The notes under the pieces are model-generated. The model did not search any database. It had not been told where the DNA came from and was given only the letters and a program-made list of their open reading frames with translations. Shown here one piece after another: positions 1-7,100 of a stretch of DNA of 8,518 bases; position 1 is the stretch's first letter, and every line of letters begins with the position of its first letter. The DNA comes from Anaerolineales bacterium UBA6663. Its GTDB lineage: Bacteria; Chloroflexota; Anaerolineae; Anaerolineales; UBA6663. Where the stretch lies: assembly GCA_002455335.1 (NCBI GenBank), contig DKKP01000109.1, forward strand, positions 323 to 8,840. The letters are read 5' to 3'. A program made the translations under genes and the position numbers.

Positions 1-466
1 TGAGGCTGATCGGCCATTGAACGGCCAGCAGGAGGCCCATCCAACGAAAGGCGGCCAGGATCGTGTCGCGCGGCAACGCGGCGTCATGGAACCACCCGTC
101 GGCGAACCATGGGGCAAGCGCAAAAATCGCGAGCCCCAACAGCGCGCCAAGCGCGAGGTATCCGGTCTCGATCGAGCGCACCAGGTTCCGCGCCGCCTGG
201 GCATCACCCGGCCGGCTCGCGAGCCCCGCCAGGTCGCGGTTGAGCGCCGGGCTGAGCCCGATATCGAGCACCTGAGCCGCGCCAAAGATGCCGACGTAGA
301 AGCCCAGCAGACCATAGGCCTCGATGCCGAGCAGGTTGGAGAATACCGGGATGAAGACCAGCTGGAGCAGGGTGGCGGTGCCGGTCCCGGCGAGGCTTGC
401 GGCCAGGGCGCGCGCCGGCCGGCCGGCCGGCGGATCCCCAACGTGCGCGCCGCCGATCTCGCTCAT
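1..466 (-). CDS. Polysaccharide flippase-type membrane protein (Wzx/MVF family), 3' part cut by window edge
   Basis: The first 155 residues are visible; the rest lies beyond the left edge. After a Gly/Pro/Ala-rich N-terminus of about 20 residues come hydrophobic helices at about 20-47 and 50-72. These are followed by a conserved-looking DIGLSPALNRDLA loop at about 72-84, another helix at about 106-124, and the start of a further one at the edge. A helix pair followed by a D-x-G-L-x-x-A-x-x-R motif is typical of oligosaccharide/O-antigen flippases (Wzx, polysaccharide biosynthesis protein family), which move lipid-linked glycans across the inner membrane. Its ATG overlaps the TGA of udk (ATGA), so it is probably translated by coupling from udk. 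A (CCGG)4 tract lies in codons 13-18. Family assignment is moderately sure; the substrate is unknown, and another multi-TM exporter cannot be excluded from this fragment. Confidence 0.7.
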   Translation of the reverse strand, partial: MSEIGGAHVGDPPAGRPARALAASLAGTGTATLLQLVFIPVFSNLLGIEAYGLLGFYVGIFGAAQVLDIGLSPALNRDLAGLASRPGDAQAARNLVRSIETGYLALGALLGLAIFALAPWFADGWFHDAALPRDTILAAFRWMGLLLAVQWPISL

Positions 467-1086
467 CCGACCGCCAACAGCTCGGCCAGCCGGGCGACGA
501 CCAGATCCATCGCGACCTCATTCAGCCCGCCTTCGGGGATGATGACGTCGGCGTAGCGCTTGGAGGGCTCTACGAAGTCGACGTGCATGGGCCGGACCGT
601 GGTCAGGTATTGGTGGATGACCGACTCGACGGTCCGCCCGCGCTCGGTGATATCGCGCTTCAGCCTTCTGATGAAGCGGATATCGGCGTCGGTGTCGACG
701 AAGATCTTGACATCGAACAGCTTGCGCAACTCGGCGTCAGCGAAGATCAGGATGCCCTCGACAAGGATCACGGGCTGAGGTTCGACATGCACGGTCTCAG
801 CGGCGCGATGATGGCGCGTGAAGTCGTAGACCGGGATCTCGGCGGCCCGACCCTCACGCAATTGGCGAACGTGGTCGATCATCAGTTCGGTGTCGAGCGT
901 GTCAGGGTGATCCCAGTTGAGCGCTTCGAGTTGGGCCTTTGTGAAGCTGCTGAAGTTCTTGTAATACGCGTCGTGGGGGACGTATGCGATCCGGTCGGCG
1001 CCGACTCGCTCCAGAATCCGACGGGCGACCGTGGTTTTTCCGGAGCCGGTGCCGCCCGCGACTCCGAGGATCAGGGGGCTGCTCAT
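463..1086 (-). CDS. udk: Uridine kinase
   Basis: A 207-residue protein of normal length for the family. It phosphorylates uridine and cytidine to UMP and CMP with ATP or GTP in the cytoplasm (pyrimidine salvage). Visible motifs are the P-loop at residues 11-18 (GGTGSGKT, Lys17), HDAYYKN at 38-44, the NWDHPDTLD substrate motif at 57-65, YDF at 87-89, the Walker-B-like ILVEGIL at 107-113, the RRLKRDITERGR lid region at 140-151, and EPSKRYADVIIPEGG at 173-187. The reading frame is open upstream as far as 1191, but that extension would cross a terminator and a tRNA gene. The family start MSSPLILGVAGG fixes the ATG at 1086. A GTG one codon upstream (1089) is possible. There is no Shine-Dalgarno sequence, and a TAAGAT hexamer ends 7 nt before the ATG. 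The stop overlaps the downstream flippase start, suggesting a two-gene transcript. Confidence 0.95.
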   Translation of the reverse strand: MSSPLILGVAGGTGSGKTTVARRILERVGADRIAYVPHDAYYKNFSSFTKAQLEALNWDHPDTLDTELMIDHVRQLREGRAAEIPVYDFTRHHRAAETVHVEPQPVILVEGILIFADAELRKLFDVKIFVDTDADIRFIRRLKRDITERGRTVESVIHQYLTTVRPMHVDFVEPSKRYADVIIPEGGLNEVAMDLVVARLAELLAVG

Positions 1087-1093
1087 CACGGCT

Positions 1094-1099
1094 ATCTTA
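1094..1099 (-). promoter_or_regulatory. Possible -10 box (TAAGAT) for udk, leaderless type
   Basis: TAAGAT lies 7 nt upstream of the udk ATG, so a transcript from it would begin at about the start codon. No Shine-Dalgarno sequence is present between box and ATG. No convincing -35 is seen; at the right distance the sequence enters the upstream tRNA terminator stem. Read-through from the tRNA is the alternative source of udk mRNA. Confidence 0.35.
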
Positions 1100-1105
1100 A
1101 CCGAT

Positions 1106-1151
1106 TTGGCGAACAAACACGCCGGCCGCAGGATTATCCTGCGGCCGGCGT
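1106..1151 (-). terminator. Intrinsic terminator after tRNA-Thr
   Basis: A perfect 15-bp inverted repeat (1119-1133 with 1137-1151) has a 3-nt loop and GC-rich arms built on GCCGGCCGCAGGA. On the minus strand it is followed by a T-rich stretch (GTGTTTGTT). It begins 5 nt after the tRNA 3' end, so it closes the tRNA transcript and insulates udk. On the plus strand no T-tract follows, so it acts in one direction. The U-run is interrupted, so some read-through into udk is possible. Confidence 0.8.
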
Positions 1152-1156
1152 CGTTG

Positions 1157-1228
1157 AGCCACCTTCGAGAGTTGAACTCGAAACCTACCACTTACGAAGC
1201 GGTTGCTCTGCCATTGAGCTAAGGTGGC
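1157..1228 (-). tRNA. tRNA-Thr (anticodon CGU)
   Basis: A 72-nt cloverleaf. The 7-bp acceptor stem GCCACCT/AGGTGGC is perfect (1222-1228 with 1158-1164). The D-stem is GCTC/GAGC with a short 7-nt loop containing GG. The anticodon stem is ACCGC/GTGGT with one G-U pair, and its loop TTCGTAA places CGT at 1194-1196, reading ACG codons. The T-stem is TCGAG/CTCGA with loop TTCAACT, and the discriminator base is T. The 3' CCA is not encoded (CAA follows), so it must be added by nucleotidyltransferase. All arms fold without mismatch, so the gene should be functional. Confidence 0.95.
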
Positions 1229-1244
1229 GTCTCAAGCGCGTCGA

Positions 1245-1275
1245 AGTATACCACGGCTCAACCTGTTTTTCGCAA
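1245..1275 (-). promoter_or_regulatory. Promoter of tRNA-Thr
   Basis: A -10 box TATACT (1245-1250) is placed to start transcription about 10 nt before the mature tRNA. The best -35 candidate is TTGCGA (1270-1275) with a long 19-bp spacer, so the -35 is weak while the -10 is strong. The TATACT box is identical to that of the histidine kinase gene in this window. Confidence 0.6.
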
Positions 1276-1383
1276 AACGTCGACGTCGTGAGTACATGCG
1301 AGTAGTCACCCGGTTCCGGCACGGCTCCGGCGAAGTCGGATGCGGGCTTTGGGCCGGGTCGTGCGGCAATGCACAACCGAACC
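1251..1383. other. Intergenic stretch behind the antiporter gene
   Basis: This lies between the antiporter stop and the tRNA promoter. It holds GC-rich imperfect repeats (for example two CCGG-flanked segments around 1313-1334) but no hairpin followed by a T-run, so no intrinsic terminator for the antiporter is recognised. Antiporter transcripts could read into the tRNA gene and end at the tRNA terminator. Confidence 0.4.
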
Positions 1384-3384
1384 TCACGTCGGCAACTGAT
1401 CGGTGATCCAGGCTTCCGCGGCGCCGACGTCTTCGGGGTCGCCAATCAGCCCGATGCGATCGTCGGCCTGGAAGACCGTGCTCGACTTCGGGTTCGGGAT
1501 GAGTTGGTCATCTCGGAAGATCGCCACGACCGAGACGCCAGTGCGCGACCGGATGTTGGCCTCGATCAGCGATTGGCCGACAAGCGGATGCTCCGGCGGG
1601 ATCTGCACCCAGGTGATCTCGATGCCCTGCGCGGCGTCGAGCAATCGATGCAAGATGCGGTGCTCGGCCGGCGTGTCGATGCCGACATGGTAGTGATCGC
1701 GCCGAACAATGTCGCCGTATTTCTGGACCTCGCGGATCGGCAGCCCAAGCCGGATCAGCGTATGTCGCACGATCGCCAGCCCTCCCTCGAGCTCGGGGTG
1801 GATCACGTCTTCGGCTCCAAGTGAGGCAAGTTGTGTGACACCAGCTTGGGTCGCCGCGCGGGCGATGATCGGCACCTCGGGCGCCAATCGATGCGCCGCC
1901 GCGATGATCAACTCGGCGCTGGCCTCGTCGGGCACCGTCACCACAAGCGCGCGAGCGCGCTCGAGACCGGCATGAGCCAGGATCTCGGAGTTCGCGGCGT
2001 CGCCGAAGAGCGTCGGCACCTGCTGACTCTGCAAGTCTTCCACGCGCGCCGCATCCATCTCGACCACCAGACGCTGCACCCTGACGTGATCGAGTACGTC
2101 GACGATGTGATGGCCGACGCGCCCCCAGCCCACAACGACCACATGGCCGGCCAATCCCGCGCTGACCGGTGCAGGCGCGGGGCCGTGCTGGTTCAAGATC
2201 CGCCAAAGCGCCGGAATGCCTTGCAGCGCGCGCTCGACAGGGCCGATCAAGCGAAACATCAGCGGGTTGAGCGTGATCGAGACCAGGGCGCCCGCCAGGA
2301 TGAGGCCGTACTGATCGGCATCGATCAGACCCAGGCCCAGACCGGCCTGACCGACGATGAACGAGAACTCGCCGATCTGGCTCAACCCGGCGGCGACCAC
2401 AAGCGCAGTGCGAGCGGGGTGCGGGAAGAAGAACCCGATGCCGGCGGCGAGCACGGCTTTGCCGAACACGATCAGCGACGTCAACGCCAACACCTGCCCG
2501 GCGTTCGCCACGAGGTCAATCGGGTTCACAAGCATGCCGACCGAGACGAAGAAGATCACGGCGAACGCTTCCTGGAATGGCAAGACGTCGACGCTGACCT
2601 GGTGGCTGAGCGGAGATTCGCTCACGACCACGCCGGCCAGAAACGCGCCCAGCGCCAGCGACACGCCGAAGACCGTCGCGGCGCCCAGGGCGGTCCCCAG
2701 CGAAACGGTGAGGATAACGAGGATGAACAACTCGCGCGACTGCGTGAAGGCGATCCGCTGGAGCAGCCACGGCACCGCACGACCGCCGACGATCAGCACC
2801 AGCGCGATGAACGCGCCGGCCTTCACAAGGGTCAAGATCAGTGCGGCGCCGCCATCGCTTTCACCTGTGGTCCCGAGCGCGGGTAGGGCGACAAGGATCA
2901 AGACGGTCGCCAGATCCTCCAGCACAAGCCAGCCGACGGCCACCTTGCCATGACGGGTATTGAGCAACCCCTGATCCATCAACCCGCGCAAGAGGACGAC
3001 CGTGCTGGCGATCGAGATCGCCAGGCCGAGGATCAGCCCGGCGCTCAGCGTCCAGCCCCAGAGCTGGCTGAGACCAAGGCCGAGCCCGGTAGCGACCAGC
3101 ATCTGGATTATGGCGCCCGGGATGGCGATGTCACGGACCCGCCACAGGTCTTTGAGCGAGAAATGCAACCCGACCCCAAACATGAGGAAGATCACGCCAA
3201 GTTCAGCCAACTGGCTGATCGATTCGCTGTCGCCGACAAAGCCGGGCGTAAACGGCCCGATCGCCACCCCGGCCAGGAGATAGCCGACGATGGTCGGCAG
3301 CCTGATGAGGCGGGCGAGGTAGCCGCCGATGAACGCAACGCCCAGCGCGACACCGATGTTGATCAACAGGTCGATATCGTGCAA
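1384..3384 (-). CDS. CPA2-family cation/proton antiporter with RCK (TrkA-N/TrkA-C) domain, YbaL/Kef-like
   Basis: A 666-residue inner-membrane protein that probably exchanges K+ or Na+ for H+ in pH or potassium homeostasis. Residues 1-385 form the Na+/H+-exchanger membrane domain of about 12 helices. It contains PTIVGYLLAGVAIGPFTPGF at 30-49, the LMFGVGLHFSLKDL signature at 67-80 and the Glu156-Asp157 pair in LVLEDLA. Residues 413-530 are a Rossmann-type RCK domain with GWGRVG at 419-424 and a following acidic Glu442, the place of the nucleotide-ribose contact. Residues about 580-666 look like a TrkA-C ligand domain (LVGQSLIEANIRSRTGVSVV). The N-terminal half reads like E. coli YbaL, while the extra C-terminal domain makes it longer than YbaL (558 residues, from memory). 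The start is a TTG at 3384, chosen because AGGAGGG lies just upstream and the protein begins in the right place. The gene is divergent from the histidine kinase. Family is sure; the exported ion is inferred. Confidence 0.93.
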   Translation of the reverse strand: MHDIDLLINIGVALGVAFIGGYLARLIRLPTIVGYLLAGVAIGPFTPGFVGDSESISQLAELGVIFLMFGVGLHFSLKDLWRVRDIAIPGAIIQMLVATGLGLGLSQLWGWTLSAGLILGLAISIASTVVLLRGLMDQGLLNTRHGKVAVGWLVLEDLATVLILVALPALGTTGESDGGAALILTLVKAGAFIALVLIVGGRAVPWLLQRIAFTQSRELFILVILTVSLGTALGAATVFGVSLALGAFLAGVVVSESPLSHQVSVDVLPFQEAFAVIFFVSVGMLVNPIDLVANAGQVLALTSLIVFGKAVLAAGIGFFFPHPARTALVVAAGLSQIGEFSFIVGQAGLGLGLIDADQYGLILAGALVSITLNPLMFRLIGPVERALQGIPALWRILNQHGPAPAPVSAGLAGHVVVVGWGRVGHHIVDVLDHVRVQRLVVEMDAARVEDLQSQQVPTLFGDAANSEILAHAGLERARALVVTVPDEASAELIIAAAHRLAPEVPIIARAATQAGVTQLASLGAEDVIHPELEGGLAIVRHTLIRLGLPIREVQKYGDIVRRDHYHVGIDTPAEHRILHRLLDAAQGIEITWVQIPPEHPLVGQSLIEANIRSRTGVSVVAIFRDDQLIPNPKSSTVFQADDRIGLIGDPEDVGAAEAWITDQLPT

Positions 3385-3395
3385 AAGTCCCTCCT
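3382..3395 (-). promoter_or_regulatory. Ribosome binding site fixing a TTG start codon
   Basis: AGGAGGG (3389-3395) lies 4 nt before TTG (3382-3384). No ATG or GTG in frame is near, and the protein from this TTG has the expected family N-terminus. This shows that the host uses classical Shine-Dalgarno initiation at some genes, in contrast to the udk and kinase starts. Confidence 0.8.
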
Positions 3396-3490
3396 GGATG
3401 TGCGGGCGATGAGAACCAGTCCACCGCCGTTTGTCGGTATGGGGGTTGCTGCCTCAGCCCAGGTGCCCAGATACGTGGTGCACGGTTGGC

Positions 3491-3510
3491 CGATACTGCG
3501 GATTGTATCG
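3491..3510. repeat. Inverted repeat CGATAC-N8-GTATCG, possible operator in divergent region
   Basis: A perfect 6-bp inverted repeat with an 8-nt spacer lies midway in the 223-bp region between the antiporter and histidine kinase starts. Its right arm overlaps a TACAAT hexamer (minus strand, 3502-3507) that could be the antiporter -10, though no good -35 accompanies it. The symmetry and position suggest a dimeric regulator site. A 6-bp palindrome can also arise by chance. Confidence 0.3.
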
Positions 3511-3573
3511 CTGACCCTGCCGCGTGGGCCGGCACGAATCTTGCACGCCGCAGAGGATCGCACACGCCGTTTG

Positions 3574-3601
3574 TTGCGGCGAATAGGCCCGATGCTATAC
3601 T
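3574..3601 (+). promoter_or_regulatory. Promoter of the histidine kinase gene, leaderless type
   Basis: The -10 box TATACT (3596-3601) ends 6 nt before the ATG, so transcription should start at the A of the start codon. A -35 candidate TTGCGG (3574-3579) has a 16-bp spacer; TTGTTG (3571-3576) with 19 bp is the alternative. No Shine-Dalgarno sequence precedes the ATG. Together these point to a leaderless mRNA. Confidence 0.65.
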
Positions 3602-3607
3602 GACCCT

Positions 3608-6600
3608 ATGCAGTTCGATGTTTGGGGATTCGACGCGGGTTGGCATCTCAGCCAGCCGAACGGTTTCGTCGGCTATATCCTTCTGATTCTCTACAGCCTG
3701 ATTGCCGTCGCGATCCTTGCCGGAACCCGAGGCGATTGGCTCAAGCTTCGCTTCACGCAATGGTTGGGCGTACTGGGCTTGATCGCGCTGAGCGTGATCG
3801 CGGCGGAAGCCCTGATCGTGCGATTTCCGGCCGACATCTTGCCGCCCCCGGGGGTTCCGGTCGAGCCGCAACGCCCCGGGCTCGCGCTCTTCGCGCTCGT
3901 GCCGGCGTTCTTGGCAGGCGGTTGGCTGGGGATCGGCCCGGCGCTGGTGGTCGGGTTCGTGGCCGGGCTGACCCGCGCCGGGTATGAAACCTATGTGGCC
4001 TATACGGCCTTCGAGTACGCGTTTTTGGCCGCGATCGTGGCGGGCGCCGTGCGTCAGAACTTCTCGGGTTGGCTGATGGCGCTCCTCCGTCGGCCGGCCC
4101 TCTCGGGGCTGGTCTTCGGCCTCGGATTGGCGCTCTTTTTGTTCCTCTCCTACTTCGCCTATTCGGAGACCGCGGGTCTGGTCGCGATCGATTACGTCGT
4201 GTCGATGGCGTATGCGGCGGCGCCGATTTTCGTCGGGCAGGCCGTGATCGCGGGCGTGGTGGCCGAGGCGGCCCGGCTGGCGCTGCCCCGCGCCTGGCCG
4301 CATGAGCCGGCGACTGAGCCGGCGCCCTATGTGCGCAGCCTCAACCGGAAACTGTTATTCGCGCTCATCCCACTGTTCATGGTCGGCATTGCCACGCTGT
4401 TTTGGGCCGACCTGCGCATCGCCAACGACGTCTCGACTCGGCTGGCGCTCGATCAGATGGCGCGCGCCGCGGAGAACGCAGGCCGTGAGATCCCGTTTTT
4501 CGTCCAGACCGGGGCGAGCATGCTCCGTGAGATCTCGCTCAGCCGGCCCTGGTTCCGCCTGGATCAACTGGATCAAACGGCCGGGCTGTTGCAGTCGATG
4601 CGGCAGCTGGCCTTTTTCAAGCAGCTGACCCTGTACGACGCTTCAGGGCAACGCGTGGCCGCCGCCGGCCAGACGGCCGATCCCTCGGCGTTGCCCGCGC
4701 TGACCGACGCCGACCTGTCGTTGATTCAGAGCGCGCTCGGTGGGTTGCCGGCCAACGATGTCCGCGTGGTCTCAGGTGACGCAGGCCGGCCGCTGGCGCA
4801 GGTCGTGTTCGTCGCGCCGATCACCGACCCCGACACCGGGGCCGTCATCGGCGCACTGGTCGGCGAGACCGACCTGGCCAGCAACCCGTTGATGCAGTCG
4901 GTGTCAGCGACGCTCAGCAACATCTCGGGCGGTGTGGGCCAGGGCATGATCGTCGACGAACGCGGTCAGGTGATCTTTCACCCCGATTCGGCGGTGATCG
5001 GGACGCTGTATTCTGCGGTGGCGCCAGAAAGCTCGTTGCTCGAGAGTCCGCTGGTTGAGGGCGTGGCCTATCGCGATCGCGGGCCCGACGGCACGCGCGA
5101 GATGGTGCTGGAATACCCCGCGCCCGGTCATCCGTGGACGATCGTGTTGACTGTGCCAAACGTCGTGGTCTTGCAGCTTGCTTCGCAGATCGCGGTGCCG
5201 ATCGTGGGGATCCTGGCGCTGACGGGTCTGCTGGGCCTGTTGTTGGTTTCGCTGATCGCTTTGCGGGTGACTCGCCCGGCCGAAGAGCTGGCGCATGCGG
5301 CGCAGATCATCTCCGAGGGCCAGCTCGATCAGCCGGTGCGCGTGAGCGGTGACGACGAGATCGGGCGCGCCGGCCAGGCATTCGAGCACATGCGCCAGAA
5401 GCTCGACGCGCGGCTCAAGGAGCTCAGCCTGCTGCTTCGGGTGAGCCAGAGCGTCTCGAGCAACCTGAACCTGGGCGAGGCGCTGCCGCCGATCCTCCAG
5501 GGCGCGCTCAAGGCGACGTCGGCCGCGGGTGTGCGGATCGTGCTCACGGCCCATGAGGGCCCAGGCGAACGCCGCGCCCAAAACGGCGCCGGCCCGAGTC
5601 TGCAGGCTTTCGCATCCGGCCCGGCGGCCGAGTTGATGACCCCGCTCGATCCTCAACTTTTCGAGCTTGTAAGGTCGCAGGGCCGCTTGATCGTTGATAA
5701 CCTGAGCCGACCGCGCGCCGTAATCGACGCCGGTCCGGTGCTGGGACGCGTCGGGTCGCTTGTGGCGTTGCCGCTCCTGCAGGATGCGACCTACTACGGC
5801 GTGATCTGGCTGGGCTACGACAGGCCGCATGTGTTCTCCGAGGCCGAGCTCAACTTTCTTCAGACGCTTGCGGCCCAGGCCTCGGTCGCCGTGGCCAACG
5901 GTCGCTTGTTCGATGCGGCGGAGCAGGGCCGCAGGCAATTGGCCGCGACGCTGGCCTCGACCCCTGACCCCGTGATCGTCACAGACCGCGCCAATCGCGT
6001 GGTTCTCGTCAACCCGGCCGCCGAGCAGGCCTTCCGGTTCAGTGCGCAGAGTGTGATCGATCGCCCGTTGGCCGAGGTGCTGCCGAACCGCGAGTTGGTG
6101 CGGCTGATCAACGACGGCGTCTCGAAGGACGGCGCTTCGGGCGAGTTCCCGGGCGTGGCGGGCCGCGTGCTGTACGCTTCGGTCTCGCCGATCATCAATG
6201 CCGACGGCACGGCGATCGGGCGGGTGTGCGTGTTGCGCGACGTCACGCACTTCAAGGAGCTCGATGAGATGAAGTCCGAGTTCGTGGCAAACGTCAGCCA
6301 CGACCTGCGGGCGCCGCTGACCTACATGCGCGGTTACGCGACCATGATCCCGATGGTCGGGCCGCTCAACGACAAGCAGCGCGAGTTCTCGGACAAGATC
6401 ATCGGTGGGATCGAGAGCATGACCCACCTGATCGACACGCTGCTCGACCTCGGGCGGATCGAGGCCGGCGTCGGGGTCGAAAAAGAGCCGTGTCGCCTTC
6501 AGGACCTGGCCCGCGACGTGGTCGATACGCATCAATCGGCTGCCGCGGCCAAGGGCCTGCACCTGCAGCTTGAGGCTTCCGAAAGCCTGCCGCCGCTCTT

Positions 6601-6970
6601 TGGCGACGCCACCCTGCTGCGGATGGCGATCAACAACTACGTCGAGAACGCCATCAAGTACACGCCGCAGGGCGGCGACATCCGCGTCTTGCTCGAGTTC
6701 CAGGGCGACAGCTATCGCGCTGCGGTCAGCGACTCGGGCGTGGGCATCGCGCCCGCCGATCAACAACACCTCTTCGAGAAGTTCTTCAGGGTCAAGCAAC
6801 GCGGGCCAAGCAGCGTCAAGGGTTCGGGTCTTGGGCTGGCCATGGTGCGTTCGATCATCGAGCGCCACGGCGGCAGGGTGTTCAGCGAAAGCCGGCTCGG
6901 CAAGGGCAGCACCTTCGGCTTCGAGTTGCCCTACGAGCGCGTGCCCGCGGCTCCTGCCGCGCGACGATAA
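3608..6970 (+). CDS. Large membrane sensor histidine kinase (multi-TM, Cache-like, HAMP, GAF, PAS, HisKA, HATPase_c)
   Basis: A 1120-residue inner-membrane kinase that would pass a phosphoryl group to an unseen response regulator. Residues about 20-225 hold about six hydrophobic segments; the stretch at 95-145 recalls the 5TM membrane sensor of LytS-type kinases (inference). A further TM at about 248-266 leads into an extracytoplasmic Cache-like domain (about 270-515), closed by a TM at about 522-552. Then come HAMP (about 553-605, with DEIG at 583-586), GAF (about 610-770) and PAS (about 775-882). In HisKA, NVSHDLRAPL gives phospho-acceptor His898. HATPase_c has the N box around Asn1014, G1 DSGVG at Asp1042, F box FEKFF at 1056-1060 and G2 GSGLGLAM at 1072-1079. 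All catalytic motifs are intact and there is no receiver domain. The ATG is supported by the promoter. It is divergent from the antiporter, with no response regulator nearby. Kinase identity is certain; the ligand is unknown. Confidence 0.95.
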   Translation: MQFDVWGFDAGWHLSQPNGFVGYILLILYSLIAVAILAGTRGDWLKLRFTQWLGVLGLIALSVIAAEALIVRFPADILPPPGVPVEPQRPGLALFALVPAFLAGGWLGIGPALVVGFVAGLTRAGYETYVAYTAFEYAFLAAIVAGAVRQNFSGWLMALLRRPALSGLVFGLGLALFLFLSYFAYSETAGLVAIDYVVSMAYAAAPIFVGQAVIAGVVAEAARLALPRAWPHEPATEPAPYVRSLNRKLLFALIPLFMVGIATLFWADLRIANDVSTRLALDQMARAAENAGREIPFFVQTGASMLREISLSRPWFRLDQLDQTAGLLQSMRQLAFFKQLTLYDASGQRVAAAGQTADPSALPALTDADLSLIQSALGGLPANDVRVVSGDAGRPLAQVVFVAPITDPDTGAVIGALVGETDLASNPLMQSVSATLSNISGGVGQGMIVDERGQVIFHPDSAVIGTLYSAVAPESSLLESPLVEGVAYRDRGPDGTREMVLEYPAPGHPWTIVLTVPNVVVLQLASQIAVPIVGILALTGLLGLLLVSLIALRVTRPAEELAHAAQIISEGQLDQPVRVSGDDEIGRAGQAFEHMRQKLDARLKELSLLLRVSQSVSSNLNLGEALPPILQGALKATSAAGVRIVLTAHEGPGERRAQNGAGPSLQAFASGPAAELMTPLDPQLFELVRSQGRLIVDNLSRPRAVIDAGPVLGRVGSLVALPLLQDATYYGVIWLGYDRPHVFSEAELNFLQTLAAQASVAVANGRLFDAAEQGRRQLAATLASTPDPVIVTDRANRVVLVNPAAEQAFRFSAQSVIDRPLAEVLPNRELVRLINDGVSKDGASGEFPGVAGRVLYASVSPIINADGTAIGRVCVLRDVTHFKELDEMKSEFVANVSHDLRAPLTYMRGYATMIPMVGPLNDKQREFSDKIIGGIESMTHLIDTLLDLGRIEAGVGVEKEPCRLQDLARDVVDTHQSAAAAKGLHLQLEASESLPPLFGDATLLRMAINNYVENAIKYTPQGGDIRVLLEFQGDSYRAAVSDSGVGIAPADQQHLFEKFFRVKQRGPSSVKGSGLGLAMVRSIIERHGGRVFSESRLGKGSTFGFELPYERVPAAPAARR

Positions 6971-7046
6971 AGCGACGGCGGAAGGCAGCTCTCTGGTGCA
7001 TCGTTGCCGGTCGGCCACCAGGTCGGCGTTCGTGCCACGCCCGCTC
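6971..7046. other. Gap after the kinase gene
   Basis: This holds a 6-bp inverted repeat (CTGGTG at 6993-6998 with CACCAG at 7016-7021) but no T-run after it, so I cannot call a terminator for the kinase. Kinase transcripts may run on into the riboswitch leader, where the terminator at 7240-7271 could stop them. Confidence 0.4.
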
Positions 7047-7075
7047 TTGACAACTCCCCTGCTTTTAAATATGCT
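7047..7075 (+). promoter_or_regulatory. Sigma-70 promoter of the methionine gene leader
   Basis: A perfect -35 TTGACA (7047-7052), a 17-bp spacer and -10 TATGCT (7070-7075, four of six matches) form the best housekeeping promoter in the window. The expected start near 7082 gives about 19 nt before the riboswitch P1 stem. This is consistent with constitutive transcription, leaving control to the leader. Confidence 0.85.
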
Positions 7076-7100
7076 TGTGCGCAATCACATAGATCTGCTG

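Noticed and set aside
1087..1191. N-terminal extension of udk to 1191
   Set aside because: The extension would be encoded by a terminator hairpin and part of a tRNA gene. The conserved protein starts at 1086.
1157..1228. tRNA gene as an integration (att) site
   Set aside because: No integrase gene, no duplicated tRNA 3' end and no mobile-element genes are visible in the window.
397..1305. 302-codon plus-strand frame across udk and the tRNA
   Set aside because: It runs antisense through udk, the terminator and the tRNA gene, with low-complexity composition and no family motif.
1311..1336. Imperfect GC-rich hairpin behind the antiporter as a terminator
   Set aside because: Pairing is imperfect and no U-tract follows on the minus strand.
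1831..2886. 351-codon plus-strand frame opposite the antiporter
   Set aside because: The composition is dominated by Arg, Asp, His and Gln, as expected from the complement of a membrane-protein gene; no motif is seen.
6993..7021. Inverted repeat CTGGTG/CACCAG as a terminator for the kinase gene
   Set aside because: The stem is only 6 bp with a 17-nt loop and no T-run follows.
4904..7084. 726-codon open frame on the minus strand opposite the histidine kinase
   Set aside because: It mirrors the codon structure of a clearly real kinase gene. Its product is rich in Arg, His, Gln and Asp with no recognisable domain. Such frames are common opposite high-GC genes.
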